From contig NC_133122.1 in assembly GCF_033568475.1 (NCBI RefSeq), positions 15,256,763-15,320,762 of the forward strand: 64,000 bases of DNA. Direction: 5' to 3'. The notes under the pieces were generated by a model that saw nothing but the letters and a program-made list of their open reading frames with translations, had not been told where the DNA came from and made no database searches. This document shows, piece after piece, positions 23,714 to 37,400 of the stretch. Made by a program: the position numbers and the translations under genes. The stretch's first letter is position 1; each line of letters opens with the position of its first letter. The DNA is from Henckelia pumila. Lineage: Eukaryota > Streptophyta > Magnoliopsida > Lamiales > Gesneriaceae.

Positions 23714-23738
23714 GCAGCAGGCCCTCTTGGCCTGCTGC
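23714..23738 (-). other. LTR hairpin B of E1 (10-bp perfect stem), 3' LTR copy
   Basis: Minus strand: arms gcagcaggcc and ggcctgctgc around a 5-base loop. The matching place in E2 (56899-56923) has arms gcagcagccc and gggctgctgc, so one base pair is changed on both sides and the stem is kept. A second copy lies in the 5' LTR at 30985-31009. Confidence 0.75.
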
Positions 23739-23772
23739 CGGCCGGCTCCGGCCGCCCCTGGCCGGAGCGCCG

Positions 23773-23801
23773 CCGCCCGGACGTAGCCCACGTCCGGGCG
23801 G
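23773..23801 (-). other. LTR hairpin A of E1 (12-bp perfect stem), 3' LTR copy
   Basis: Minus strand: arms ccgcccggacgt and acgtccgggcgg around loop gggct. In E2 (56837-56865) the arms are ccgcccagacgt and acgtctgggcgg with the same loop, a paired G-C to A-T change. The second E1 copy is at 31044-31072. Confidence 0.75.
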
Positions 23802-24883
23802 ACCTAACCCAGTCGGGCCCCAGTCCCCATGCAGCCAGGAACCCTGAACCCGAAGCCCCTGAACCCGTAACCCTAAACTGTGACCATCTTGGGGCCGATT
23901 GATGTAGCTCGGTCATGGCTCCATTCCAGCCTGAACCGTCCGACTCCAACCGACCCTAAGGCTCCTTAGGACCCTCTTGAACCCTAGCCAACAGCCCTTG
24001 ACCGATCTATATCAACAAAACGTGAACATGAAGCAAGGCCAGAAAAAAAAATCGAACCCTTCAACTCTTTTCTAAAAAAATTTCGAAAGATTTAATGCAT
24101 AAACCATCAACACAATATAGATATCTGATTGGCACGAAAAGTTGAAAGAAAATCATGCCTTTCACCGATTCGTAGCGTTAGAAACGTGTACGACGGACTT
24201 CGGGACGGCGGGACGACAACGGGGTACCTTGGCCTTGCTTGGAACCTTCGAATTAATTGGCTATGGGGTCTTGGAGGTTGCTGGAGCGTTGGAGGGGAGG
24301 ATGAATAGTAGGGGTGGCGGCTAGGTGTGTGATCGGTAGGTTGAGGGATGGGTTTGGGTAGATTAGGTTTTAATATATAAGGAAATAGGTTTTTAGGTTA
24401 ATTAATAATACTAGAAAAATATCATATAAATTTAAGCATCCTAAATACACGTTCAAATCATAAAATTAGATTAAAATTTATAAAATCCCGAAATTAAAAA
24501 TTAGGGGAATTTTAAAGATAAGAAAAAGTCATTAAAATGGCTTAACTTTGAATAAAAAGGACTCCTAAAATTATATAAAGTCAAATACTTAAAATTTTGA
24601 GATAATAAAACTCAAAATAATATTTTAAGGCTCTAAAAAGGCTCATAAAATAATTTGGATGGAAAGTTGTCATCTCGTCCGTCCACGGTCCCGTCTACGC
24701 GATCAAATAATTAAAATACTAAAAATCATAAAAATCACTAATTATGGGTTAAATGCTTAAAAATAACTTAAATCATGCATAAATAATTCACATAATTATT
24801 TAACCCATAAATCATAAATTTAAATAATTAAATATCCTAATTATGCAGGCGGATTTATGTAATTAAAAATACCGGGTGTTACA

Positions 24884-24900
24884 ATTCTCCCCCCCTTAAA
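24884..24900 (-). other. Polypurine tract of E1
   Basis: On the minus strand a run tttaaggggggggagaa lies between the end of gag-pol and the 3' LTR. The atttcgaggacgaaat palindrome (24905-24920) lies just before it, as in the other gypsy elements of the window. Confidence 0.85.
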
Positions 24901-24928
24901 TTGAATTTCGTCCTCGAAATTAAGGTAC

Positions 24929-27900
24929 TTACCCGAACAACTCCGGGTAGCGAGTCCTCATGTCTGCCTCGGTCTCCCAAGTAGCTTCCTCCTCCGAGTG
25001 ATTCAGCCACTGGACTCTGACCATCGGTATGACCCGCGTCCTAAGCCTCCGCTCCTCTCTAGCCAAAATCCGCACTGGTCTCTCCTCGTAAACAAGATCT
25101 GGTGGCAACTGTAAGGGCTCAAAATCCAACACATGCGACGGGTTGGGAAACATATCTCCGAAGCATGGATACATGAAATACGTTGTGCACTGCCGCTAGC
25201 CCTGGAGGTAGAGCTAAACGATAGGCCAACGTGCCAACTCGCTCCAAGATCTCGAATGGCCCTATGTATCTCGGATTAAGCTTGCCTCTCCGCCCAAAAC
25301 GCGCTACTCCCTTCATAGGTGACACCTTCAAGAATACGTGATCACCTACCGCGAACTCCAAATCGCGTCGTCTGGCATCCGCATAACTCTTCTGCCGACT
25401 CTGCGCTGTCCTCATCCTGTCTCGAATCTGCGTCACAATGTCAGCTGTCTGCTGCACAATCTCCGGACCCAACAAAATCCTCTCACCAACCTCATCCCAA
25501 TGCACCGGAGATCTGCATCTCCTCCCATAAAGTGCTGCATATGGAGCCATACCTATAGACGACTGAAAGCTGTTGTTATAGGTAAACTCCACTAAAGGCA
25601 GTCTAGTCTCCCAAGATCCTCGAAAATCGATAACACAAGCTCTCAGAAGATCCTCGAGAACCTGGATCACTCTCTCAGACTGGCCATCTGTCTGGGGATG
25701 AAATGCTGTACTGAACAAAAGCCTAGTTCCCAAAGCTGTGTGCAGACTCTTCCAAAATGCTGAGGTGAATCTCGGATCTCTGTCTGACACAATAGACACT
25801 GGTATGCCATGCAGTCTAACAATCTCTCTGATGTAAAGCTCTGCATACTGTGTCAAGGTGTAGTTAGTCCTTACCGGCAAGAAATGAGCTGACTTGGTGA
25901 GTCTATCCACAATCACCCAAATCGCTGTACATCCTCTGGTACTCCTCGGTAAGCCAACTACAAAGTCCATCGTAATATTCTCCCACTTCCATTCCGGAAT
26001 AGGGAGAGGTCTAAGAAGTCCTGCTGGACGCTGATGCTCTGCTTTGACTTGCTGACAAGTCAAGCACTCTGACACCACTCTCCCGATGTCACTCTTCATC
26101 CCGGGCCACCAATACAATAGCTGCAAGTCCTTGTACATCTTCGTACTTCCGGGGTGAATGGAGTACGGAGATGCGTGAGCCTCTGTCAAAATCTCAGCTC
26201 GCAACTGATCGACGTTCGGTACCCACATCCTACCACGGTACTGAACGATGCCATCCTCCACTGTATACAAGAGATTACCTCTAGCCTCATCTCTCTGTCT
26301 CCATCGCTGTAACTCCTCATCAGTGGACTGTCCCTCTCTAATCCGATCTCTCAAAACTGGCTGCACCGTCAACACTGACAAGCTCGGTGCATGGCCACTC
26401 GGATAGCACTCCAAACCAAATCTCTGAATCTCGGTCTGTAGTGGTAACTGCACAGTCAAACATGTTACCACTGATGACTTCCGACTCAAAGCATCGGCCA
26501 CTACATTAGCTTTACCCGGATGGTAGCTAATGTCACAATCATAGTCCTTCACCAACTCCAACCATCTGCGCTGTCTCATGTTCAACTCCTTCTGGGTGAA
26601 GAAGTACTTGAGGCTCTTGTGATCGGTGAAAATCTTGCACTTCTCGCCGTAAAGATAGTGCCTCCAGATTTTCAAAGCGAAAACCACTGCTGCCAACTCC
26701 AAGTCATGCGTCGGGTAGTTCTGCTCATGAATCTTCAACTGTCTCGACGCATACGCAATAACCTTACCACACTGCATAAGCACTGCGCCTAAACCAAGTT
26801 TAGACGCGTCGGTGTAAACCACTAACTCCTCATGTGGTACTGTCATCGCTAACACTGGTGCTGTAGTGAGTGCTTCCTTCAGCTGATCGAAGCTCCTCTG
26901 ACAGTCTGAACTCCATATAAACTTCGCATTCTTCTTGGTCAAGGAAGTCAAGGGTACTGCAATAGAGGAAAAACCCTTGATGAACTTCCTGTAGTATCCG
27001 GCCAAACCCAAGAAACTGCGAATCTCTGAAGCATTCTTCGGAATGCCCCAATTCTGCACTGCCTCCACCTTAGACTGATCGACTGCAACTCCATCTCTCG
27101 AAATAATGTGGCCAAGAAATGCCACCTGCTCAAGCCAAAACTCGCACTTGCTGAACTTGGCATACAACCGATGCTCCCTCAAAGTCTGCAATGCGGTCTG
27201 AAGGTGCTGTCTATGCTCCTCGATGCTCCTAGAATAGATCAAAATATCATCAATAAAGACTATGATGAACTGATCCAGATATGGCTGAAAGACTCGGTTC
27301 ATGAGATCCATGAAAACCGCTGGAGCATTGGTCAACCCAAATGGCATCACCAAGAACTCGTAATGCCCATATCGTGTCCGGAAAGCAGTCTTGGACACAT
27401 CTGCATCCCTAACACGCAACTGATGGTAACCAGATCGCAGATCGATCTTGGAGAACACTGAAGCTCCCTGCAACTGGTCAAACAAGTCCTCTATCCTCGG
27501 CAGTGGATACTTGTTCTTCACTGTGACTCTGTTAAGCTCTCGGTAATCGATGCACAGTCTCATACTGCCATCCTTCTTCTTCACAAACAACACCGGAGCT
27601 CCCCAAGGAGAAAAGCTAGGTCGAACAAAGCCTTTCTCTAACAACTCCTGTATCTGCTCCTTCAACTCTTTCATCTCGGTAGGAGCAAGCCTGTACGGTG
27701 CCTTAGAGATAGGCACGGTGTCTGGCACTAAGTCAATACTGAACTCCACCTCTCTCACTGGTGGAATTCCTGCCACATCCTCCGGAAAGACATCCGGAAA
27801 GTCACGAACCACCTCTAACTCTGATAATGATCTGCTAGATAGCTCTGAAGTCGTGACAATACTCGCTAGAAACCCCTGGCAACCCCGTCTCAACAACTTC

Positions 27901-29351
27901 CTCGCCTGAATATAGGATATCACCTGAGGAATATCACTGCTCTGAGATGCATAAAAAGTGAACGGGTCGCCCCCTGTAGGTCTCACTGACACTGATCTCC
28001 GACGAAAATCAATCGAAGCTCCATTGACTGTCAACCAGTCCATACCCAAAATAAGATCAAAACCACTCAAAGGCAAGACTACTACATCTGCTCGAATGGA
28101 GTGTCCCTGCAGCTCTAACTCCAGTCCTCGAATAACCTTCGAGGTAGACATAATCTGCCCTGACGGCATAGTAACATCATACCCGCTGTCACTACTCTCA
28201 GGTGTGATGCCTACCCGTCTGATAAACTCCAGGGAGATAAACGAATGCGTAGCCCCTGAATCTAGCAACGCAAACGTGGAGTTGCCCCCAACTAGAATTC
28301 TCCCGGTGATCAAGGAGGTGTCTGGATCGACCTCCTCAGCCTGCATCACGAACACCCTACCAGCGGTGTTCTTCTTCCTGGGGCAGTTAGCAATCTGATG
28401 CCCCGGCTCTCTGCAGTGGAAGCAAACTCCTGCTCCCAATAGGCAAGGTCCCGAATGCATCTTCTGGCACTTCGGGCAAGTGGGATGAGCTATGGCATTA
28501 GGGGCCCCGCCCCTCTGCTGCTGCTGCGGCCTCTGCTGCTGTGGCCTATGCTGCTGATTCGGGCCCTTAGCCGGCCCTGTATACTGCTTCTTCGCAGGTG
28601 GCTGCGAAGATGGTCGCTGATATCCTGTCTGTACAAACTGCCTCTTGCCCTGCTGCTCTCTCTGGATCGCTCTCCGACCCTCCTCAGAACGCAAGGCCCT
28701 GCTGACTGCAGACTCATATGTAAACACGTCTGCCATGCGCACGTCATGCCTGATCTCAGCCTTCAGGCCCTCAACAAACTGTCGCAGCTTCTCCTGCGGA
28801 CTATCAGCAATCATGGGCACAAAACGACAGCCCCTCTCAAACTGGCTTATGTACTCCACCACAGATCTGTCCCCCTGACGGAGACTCATGAACTCTCGGA
28901 TCATGCGACTGCGCACATCCTCAGTGAAATATTTGGCGTAGAAGATACGCCTGAACTCAGCCCATGTCAGAGTAGGTAGATGGACTCCTCGTACTGCACC
29001 CTCCCACCATGAGGCTGCATCGCCTCGCATCATGTATGTAGCACAGCTCACCCTGTCGGCGTCTGTGATCCCCATATAGTCAAAGATGGACTCAAGTGAG
29101 CGAATCCATCCCTCAGCCACCAACGGATCGGTGGTCCCCAAGAACTCCTTAGGCCCCTTCTTCTGGAACCTCTCGGCGACGTCCTCCTCGTGGGACAGTC
29201 TGGGACGGGCTGCCTGCTGCTCCAGCAAGGCAGTAATACCCGCCATCATCGTGGCACTGGCCTGCTCCAGTGCTGTCATGGGGTGCTGCTGAGGTGGCGG
29301 TGGAGGTGGAGGTGGAGGTCCCCCACGTCGGTTCACTGGTCTGGGAGGCAT
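24929..29351 (-). CDS. E1 gag-pol polyprotein with one frameshift near its end
   Basis: One long frame of 1410 residues runs from the ATG at 29351. Gag covers about 75-225, with a CCHC knuckle at 310-323. The protease motif [10 protein letters not shown] has its Asp at 364. Reverse transcriptase includes YRELN (603) and the FIDD catalytic box (699-702). RNase H acidic residues fall at 848, 885, 910 and 953. Integrase has a zinc site (H1059, H1066, C1096, C1099) and the D1129, D1190, E1226 triad with 35 residues between the last two. After about residue 1402 an extra base in the gggaaa run at 25145-25150 shifts the frame, so translation ends at 25119. The chromodomain-like tail (24929-25140) is left in another frame. 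All catalytic residues are present; only the tail is separated. Confidence 0.93.
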
Positions 29352-29519
29352 TCTGCACCACCACATATTTATTTACGTAAATCGCCTTGCATAACTAAGT
29401 GTTTAAAAATTAAGGCAACTTAAATTCTAGAAATTTAAATCATGCTATAAACATTTAAAACTTACAGACCGGTAGCGTGGATTTCTGAGCTCGCATAGCA
29501 GTGAGGACCCCTCCGAGGA

Positions 29520-29535
29520 CCGTGCTCTGATACCA
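29520..29535 (-). other. Primer binding site of E1 (initiator Met tRNA type)
   Basis: On the minus strand TGGTATCAGAGCACGG starts two bases after the LTR end, matching the 3' end of initiator tRNA-Met, the usual primer for plant Ty3/gypsy elements. Confidence 0.9.
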
Positions 29536-29537
29536 AC

Positions 29538-32154
29538 TGAAACGACCCTAACTCTATAATAAATAAATATGCGGAAAATTTTTTTTTTTTTTTATACTTA
29601 CTAAATAAAATATGTACATATATGCCCATACATATATGCACAGAGTAAAAATATTTAAAATGAATAACCAATTAAATACTTAAATAAAAATTGCATTCTT
29701 AAAAATATAATAAATATCTGAGTCAAACATTAATTAAAATATACTGCATAAATAAATAAAAGTTTGCATGCACTGAAAATAATAAAAATATGTATCATGC
29801 TGACAACACAAAAACATGCATAGCGACTCAGAATATTTCACGGTCACGGGGCCACTGCATGCATGCTCATACGTCCTCGCCTCCGGTGGGTACAACGTCA
29901 TCCTCAACGTACTCACCTGCACCATACCAGTGTAGTGAGCCTAGAGGCCCAACATGCTAACATAACAAGGGTTTAAAATAATTTAAACCAATTTAATACT
30001 AATACATACATATACATGAATGAGCATGCTTAAAAATTTCATAACATAACTTAACTTAAATAAACATAAATAACATTATACATAACATTATTGAGCAATT
30101 CATTTTCTAACATCGCATGGTTGTATCCGTAGTGTAACCTTAAATCATACATTAAATACTGATCAGCGTGGAAACCTACGTACGTGGCCGGTGACGAATC
30201 ACCTCTTAAATTGGCAGTAAACTGCCCTTCAATCATATGGGGACGAATCCCCCTTAAATTGTCACACTACTTCAACTTCCAACATAAAATATTTTTATTG
30301 CTCAACTTAAACATTAAATCATGCATAAAATATTATTTCATGAATGCATGTACTTGAATAAAATGTGTGTCCATCATATATATTTAATTTAAATTTCTTA
30401 TTAACATATAAATATTAAAATAACTCAAATGCATAAAAATAATTAAATATATAATCAGGACACATGCAAATTTTCTCATGGATGGTCCTGGACTGCTGGC
30501 CCTACACTCAAGCCCATTATCTTAAATCTGGCCCATTAACATACTTAAGCCCATTATTTCAAACCTTAAGCCCAAATAATTATTCTAAGCCCAATTAAAT
30601 TAATAAAGCCCATTAAAATTACACTAAGCCCAATAACACTTAAACTGGCCCAATGGGCCCAAAAACCCAAAGACTGGCCCAATAACTTTTATGGGCTCAA
30701 AAGCCCACAAAATTAATGGACTAACTTAATTAAAATTTTAAAAGTCCAAATAAAATTATTTGGGAGTCCAAATAATTTTATTTCAATTTATTAGTCTCAA
30801 AAACACATAATTTTGTAAAATACTTAAAAAAATAAAATACTCGAGCCCGGCCCACCAAACTCGGACCCGAACTCACTGACCCGACCCACTACCTAACCGA
30901 CCCGACCCGGACCACTCAGACCCGACCCGGACACCTAAACTAGCCCAGCCCGATCCCCCTCCCCCCCTTGCCTCTCGGCCGTGAGCAGCAGGCCCTCTTG
31001 GCCTGCTGCCGGCCGGCTCCGGCCGCCCCTGGCCGGAGCGCCGCCGCCCGGACGTAGCCCACGTCCGGGCGGACCTAACCCAGTCGGGCCCCAGTCCCCA
31101 TGCAGCCAGGAACCCTGAACCCGAAGCCCCTGAACCCGTAACCCTAAACTGTGACCATCTTGGGGCCGATTGATGTAGCTCGGTCATGGCTCCATTCCAG
31201 CCTGAACCGTCCGACTCCAACCGACCCTAAGGCTCCTTAGGACCCTCTTGAACCCTAGCCAACAGCCCTTGACCGATCTATATCAACAAAACGTGAACAT
31301 GAAGCAAGGCCAGAAAAAAAAATCGAACCCTTCAACTCTTTTCTAAAACAATTTCGAAAGATTTAATGCATAAACCATCAACACAATATAGATATCTGAT
31401 TGGCACGAAAAGTTGAAAGAAAATCATGCCTTTCACCGATTCGTAGCGTTAGAAACGTGTACGACGGACTTCGGGACGGCGGGACGACAACGGGGTACCT
31501 TGGCCTTGCTTGGAACCTTCGAATTAATTGGCTATGGGGTCTTGGAGGTTGCTGGAGCGTTGGAGGGGATGATGAATAGTAGGGGTGGCGGCTAGGTGTG
31601 TGATCGGTAGGTTGAGGGATGGGTTTGGGTAGATTAGGTTTTAATATATAAGGAAATAGGTTTTTAGGTTAATTAATAATACTAGAAAAATATCATATAA
31701 ATTTAAGCATCCTAAATACACGTTCAAATCATAAAATTAGATTAAAATTTATAAAATCCCGAAATTAAAAATTAGGGGAATTTTAAAGATAAGAAAAAGT
31801 CATTAAAATGGCTTAACTTTGAATAAAAAGGACTCCTAAAATTATATAAAGTCAAATACTTAAAATTTTGAGATAATAAAACTCAAAATAATATTTTAAG
31901 GCTCTAAAAAGGCTCATAAAATAATTTGGATGGAAAGTTGTCATCTCGTCCGTCCACGGTCCCGTCTACGCGATCAAATAATTAAAATACTAAAAATCAT
32001 AAAAATCACTAATTATGGGTTAAATGCTTAAAAATAACTTAAATCATGCATAAATAATTCACATAATTATTTAACCCATAAATCATAAATTTAAATAATT
32101 AAATATCCTAATTATGCAGGCGGATTTATGTAATTAAAAATACCGGGTGTTACA
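29538..32154 (-). repeat. 5' LTR of E1 (2617 bp)
   Basis: Near-identical partner of the LTR at 22264-24883, with the same ends. It holds the promoter for the element; a TATA-like word is near 31643-31650 on the minus strand. Hairpin copies are at 30985-31009 and 31044-31072. The CG-rich leader part reads as several short frames, none of which look like protein genes. Confidence 0.95.
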
Positions 32155-34490
32155 GCTTCAATTATGCAAAAGTAGAACAAACGAATTTTCATGAAAATTA
32201 GTCGGAATTGGAATTTAATTGGATGATCATCCACTTAAATTAAGTAGTGGAATAATGAGATATCTATATCTTAAGAGTTATTATTATTATTTATTATTCC
32301 TAATATTTTGTTTTGTTTATATAACAAAAAATTAAACTTCCATTGTATATTGTGTGTTTATGGCATATCTCTTATATGAGCATGTATGAGTTATGACCTA
32401 AGTGTCGAAGTCATACAGATGCCATGTCAATGTGCACCTCTCAAGCTTATATCTTAAAAAAATTCACCGTATCATAATAAGAAAAAACACGTCAAGTGTA
32501 GTATAAAAAATCCATGATTTCTCACAAGGACAATTAATCCTTTAATAGAGAAAATGCAATTTCTTCACATTTATGTTCCATTGTATGGGAGTTATGAACC
32601 CGACTCGGGGGCGTAAGATGCTCATGCACGGCCTCAAGTAGTAAATTTGGATAATTATTAATAAAATCAATCGTCTTTCCTTAATTTTATCATGATATGT
32701 ATTGGTTTGTTGCATAAAAATTAAATATATTTGTACCAAATGAATCGAATGTTGGAATCTATGAAGACCATTAATGTTTCCTAGTGCGCACAAAATCCAG
32801 CATCAGAAATATTTTACGGCATTTTAGACGGTGTGTGTGTGTGATATTATCACCAAGCTTTGTTTTGATGCAAACAATCATTTTTATATGCTTCTTGACT
32901 TTCTACTACAGATGGAATACTTGAAAGTGGTTTCGAAATCAGATCTTGTGAGTACAAAAAAAATTCATTCATCACCAAACTCACTTGATATATAGCAAAA
33001 TATCACATACATGCTTTGGATACAAATACAACTCACTTAATTACCACTCGAATGAGCATGAAGAAATAATCGACTGTATTTCATTTAAAAAAGCATTAGT
33101 GTGAGAGGCACACGCAATAGTGGGCATTTCACTGTTAAGGTATAGGCGCCTATGAATGAGAAACTATATACGGGTACTCCTAAATCCTAGGTATGCACGG
33201 CACCTTACACGCTTTTTCATGACTATATCTGATGTCTTTGGTTGCTTCTAGTTCATTTTTCCAACTCGCAAAACTCGAAAGGGTCCGGGTGACTAAAGCT
33301 ACAAAAAACTGCAGATAGCAAAGATTTTGCATAAGGTAAGCATATACTTCGTCATTAGAACCTCAGAAAGGCTTGACTTGTCAGCTGGAGCAGATCGCTG
33401 ATCAGCGAAGGCATCAGTTACAAATTATCTGGATAGTGTCAACTCCGTGTTATCAAGGTATTCTGCAAGTACAGAATTAAGAATTGTTGGAACAGGAAAA
33501 TGTTCTGACAGAACAAAGAAACAGACAAGATTTGCATATACATTTAACACAGCTTCAAAAACAAGCAAGAAAGAAACTAAAACAATCACCTACTAAGCAA
33601 GGTGAAATGTCATCCCGGCCAGGGAGAATTTTTTTTTTTTGACGGAGGCCTGGGAGAATTTGACTACTGTGCTAACAGATGATTTTCATCTATCACGAAT
33701 TGTGAGATTCTCTCACATGAGAAAATCGAGGAATTTTTACAAAAGATGTGGAGTTTATCGAAATCTGTAAATACATATTCTCATAATTTCACGACATATA
33801 AACTTGAAGCTGCCAATAAGTACCTATGCTCATAGATTTGTTATGATGCACCTCAATATTCGCGATGGAGCCATCCGCCACTTCTCTCCCCATCGACCTT
33901 CATTTCGGGTGTGTAGACAAATGAAACCTGACCCACACAATGGTCTAATGTAAGATTGGAAACTTGGTTGGAAGCTGTGACAGCTGCCTAATGAAATCTA
34001 TAATTCTGCATCCTAAAAACAGGCTTCAATCTCCACTGTTCAGAGATGGAACAGATGTTCGGTAAAAGGTTGGGCAATTAGAGAGCCCTTTCCCCTTAAA
34101 ACGGTAAGGTAACCAACAGAAGAGCCAATACACTTGCCGAATTAACATTCCCAACACATCCTCCACAATTGGATTCAGATATGGTCGAAAAGAGTGATGA
34201 AGGACAGCATTAAAAACGAAGAATTTTTCATTACACTTTCAATGTTTCATTTCAAGTCACGACCAAAATTTTAAAATATTTTGAAGATAGCTAAATAGAT
34301 CCCAAGTTCTTTCTGATATTTTACACTGTTTTTTTCTTACATGGAATTCAAGATTGAAGAATAGCATTAACAAAAATCAGTAAAGATATGTCGATCACTT
34401 GAAACATTTCTCAGACGAAATGTTCAAATCAAATACACAAGCAAAGATGAGACAGAAGACTTACTTGAGCCTGCTCCGAAATTATGGGCA
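32155..34490. other. Intergenic region between E1 and the TEX10/IPI1 gene
   Basis: Begins with the right target duplication GCTTC. It is AT-rich, with a short GT repeat near 32829 and a repeated word (gggagaattt at 33621 and 33653) around a T-run. The part next to 34491 is probably 3' untranslated sequence of the TEX10/IPI1 gene. I see no gene. Confidence 0.55.
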
Positions 34491-37400
34491 TCATGTCACA
34501 TCATTGCCACTGATAACTTTCAAACGATCATATGCACTTTGAATTTTGTACTTTTCCTCTAACGTCAAGTTTGTTTTTTCCGATGACTGTAGAAAAGGAA
34601 TACGGCAGTGGTTATGGTGCCAAAATAGCTAATGCATTATTCGTGCACAACACTAAAATACAACATTGCTGATGTCATTTGATAAAAGCCTCTCAGCTTG
34701 TTGACCAGCAGTGTTCATTCTAGTTTTATGTTAAAAGCAAAGTTTCCAAAGGTAAAAGGAAGCTAATGCGTACCAGTAAAGTTAGCAGATTCTGTAACAC
34801 AGTTTGTATTTGCATGTTGCATGACAACAGAATTTGCCTCATCTTGCCATCTTTGTACATATGACGAAGTACAGAGGTAATGGCACATACCCTCGTCGAA
34901 CGGTTGATGGAGGAATGAAAAAGTTGAGTACTAAACACTGAGCTAACCTCAGAAACCCAAGAAGCCATGACATCTAGAACAAGATTTGCAAGTTGTTTAC
35001 TATTATGAAACATATAAAAGGAAGGTATCAGATAATATTGTCTTTGTTTCACAATTATGGCAGAAGTCGCCTTCTGGTCATCATCCGCAAAAATCTGCAT
35101 CAGCAAGAATGACAGAAAACAAATTTTAAAAAAACAAAACTAGATTCTTACGATAGATATTGATAAAAAATAAGGCAAGTTTTTTTTTAGCCCAACTATG
35201 GTCAACTATTCTTTTTTTATTTTTCTTTTCTGTTTAGGCGTGTGAATGTGCTTACATTTCAGTTTTCTCAAGCCAAAATTGTTTTTATTCTTTTTGCAGT
35301 TGTGCAGATAATATACCCAATACAAAAAAGGACCGGTATATCATAGAGATTAATATATTCAGATACAATCCTTAACCAAATGTGGAATTTTCTATCCTAG
35401 TCAAGATTGAATTGAAATGAGAGAGATGTGTCAAGATGGACACAAGGCTACAAAACACCAACTGACAAAACTGTGGAAACAATATGCGACAGAGTGACAG
35501 AGAGAAAGCAGGTACTGAGCTTTAGTCGAAGTCCAATACACTAATAAAAAATTGAATTCTCCAATCAAACAAAACACGATCCTAAAGGGTAACCACCGGT
35601 GTTGGAACTTTTGCATTTCACCTCTACACTACCATTGAAAGTCAACCCATCACCATACACCATGTCTAAATCGTCTTAGTGACCTGGCATTAGATTTTGA
35701 CAAGGACTTGGTGGCATCAACCAGAATGATCTTGTATTCAATAGAGAATTGTTTTGGGAACTCTTACAATCTTATCTTGTTGATTAATTGGGTACTGGTA
35801 CAACATTTCAGGTAAGATAGCGAGAACGTACACACAACGCACACACACACACACACATTTATATCAAACAAATTACAGGAAAATTACTCACAAGAGAGAT
35901 ATCAATCAAGTATTGCGGAAGGACATGGCTAATCTTGGTGATGCTCAGTTCAGAAAGTCTCGTCGGTTTGGAATCAAGGGAGACGAGCAACCGGAGAAAA
36001 GCGCACTTGTTGTCCATCGATATTTCACCACACTGAAGCATAGTTAATTGAATTAAAGTTTGATGAACGACAATGATATTTAAATGACAAATTCGATGTA
36101 CATCAACAAGAGAGAGGTGATTAAGATCTTTCACAAGCAGTAAGCCACCTTTATTAATATGTCCAAAAAAATTCACCAACAAAAAAAAATTGTATTTTAG
36201 TGGATGATTATAGAACATACAATTTGATCAACGATTATCTTCTCCAGCATCTGGAAAACAAGATAATCATCACCAATCTGTGCCAAATATTTGCAGACAA
36301 TACTAGTGACAGAATTAAACGTCTTGCGGTTTGACTTCCCGTCATACTTCACAGCAGGACAATCTTTTTCTGCATAACAATCAAAACCATTCAGTAATAA
36401 GTGCAAGGGATAAATCTAAAGTAACTACAACACAAAAATAAAGTAAAAGCAAACAAAAAAACGAAAAAACACAATTATATACTGCAAGAAAAGGTTCGAA
36501 AGAAGTTGCAGATAACCTTTTTTTTCTTGTTTTTAGAAGAGAGGATATACATGAGTATGGTCTTTGGTATGCAGAAATCATTTGCGAAACCGCCAAAACC
36601 TTTACCGGAAAGCAGAAAAGGAAATAAAAGCCTGTTTTATCCAATCTAGCATTACCTCTGGTTGTCAGCACAAAAGCAGTATCCGATGATGACAGCCAAA
36701 TGCACATCTATTTCTACTTTCTCCAAATGAGTTTATTACAAGAAACTTGTCCCACCAACATCTCAACCCCTTTCCCATAAAGTATAGCACAAGATTAACA
36801 AGTACATTGGCTAACAAGAAGCATGCAAGGCCACAAACCTTAACTTAAAATCAAAACTGCTGATTCAAATAAGCCAAAAATTTAAAAAACCGATGGAAAT
36901 GATACAACCACAAATAAGAAGCAACTGAGATCAATAAAAAAATTACCCGGATAAACTTGGAACCTTGAAAGTAAAGTTAGATGGAAACTTGTATATTCTG
37001 CAATCTGGATCTGTCCATCTCTGAAGGCACAGTCCAGAACTTCTAAAATGCGGAGAAGTGTATATGGCTCAAGAGCATCATCTGCAGTAGTGTGACATGA
37101 AACTCCATGAATAAGTTTTTATTTAACAGATAACACTTTCTCATTCTACAAAATAACATATACTGCATTTTTCTTCTTTTTTTTTTTCCTTTCAACGGAT
37201 TTACTATTTCATCTTTTCTTAACAGCATAACCTATCTAAAGTTTTGTTAGTGTTCCTTCTGAAACAAAAAAAATGTAAAAAAAAAATTATCTTGCTGTTG
37301 ATAAATAAATGCAAACAAGGGATTGCATGACATCAGCAACTAAATCACAATATGAAATTAGATCATGAACAGAACAGAGCTCAAGAAATCTATATATACA

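Larger units (their letters stand above)
22264..24883 (-). repeat. 3' LTR of E1 (2620 bp)
   Basis: On the minus strand it starts TGTAACACCCGG and ends GGGTCGTTTCA. It differs from the 5' LTR by an extra 3 bases in an AAT repeat near 22437, an A/C near 24079 and a G/T near 24299. It contains three small hairpins at 22919-22981 and two long GC-rich hairpins at 23714-23738 and 23773-23801. A TATA-like word sits near 24372-24379 on the minus strand. Short open frames in it are duplicated in both LTRs and are not genes. Confidence 0.95.
22264..32154 (-). mobile_element. Complete Ty3/gypsy chromovirus-type retrotransposon E1 (9891 bp)
   Basis: All structural parts are present on the minus strand: 5' LTR 32154-29538, primer site 29535-29520, gag-pol from 29351, polypurine tract about 24900-24884, 3' LTR 24883-22264. 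Flanking five-base target duplication is GCTTC at 22259-22263 and 32155-32159. The two LTRs, compared by eye, differ by only two substitutions and one 3-base indel in about 2.6 kb. Domain order gag, protease, RT, RNase H, integrase and the tail type place it near the Tekay/Del chromoviruses. One frameshift in the integrase tail (about 25145-25150) probably prevents this copy from working alone. Confidence 0.95.

Noticed and set aside
23602..23949. 115-aa Gly/Ser/Arg-rich frame, repeated at 30873-31220
   Set aside because: It is in the GC-rich hairpin part of the E1 LTR, present in both LTRs, and its low-complexity composition follows the hairpins and gacccg-type words.
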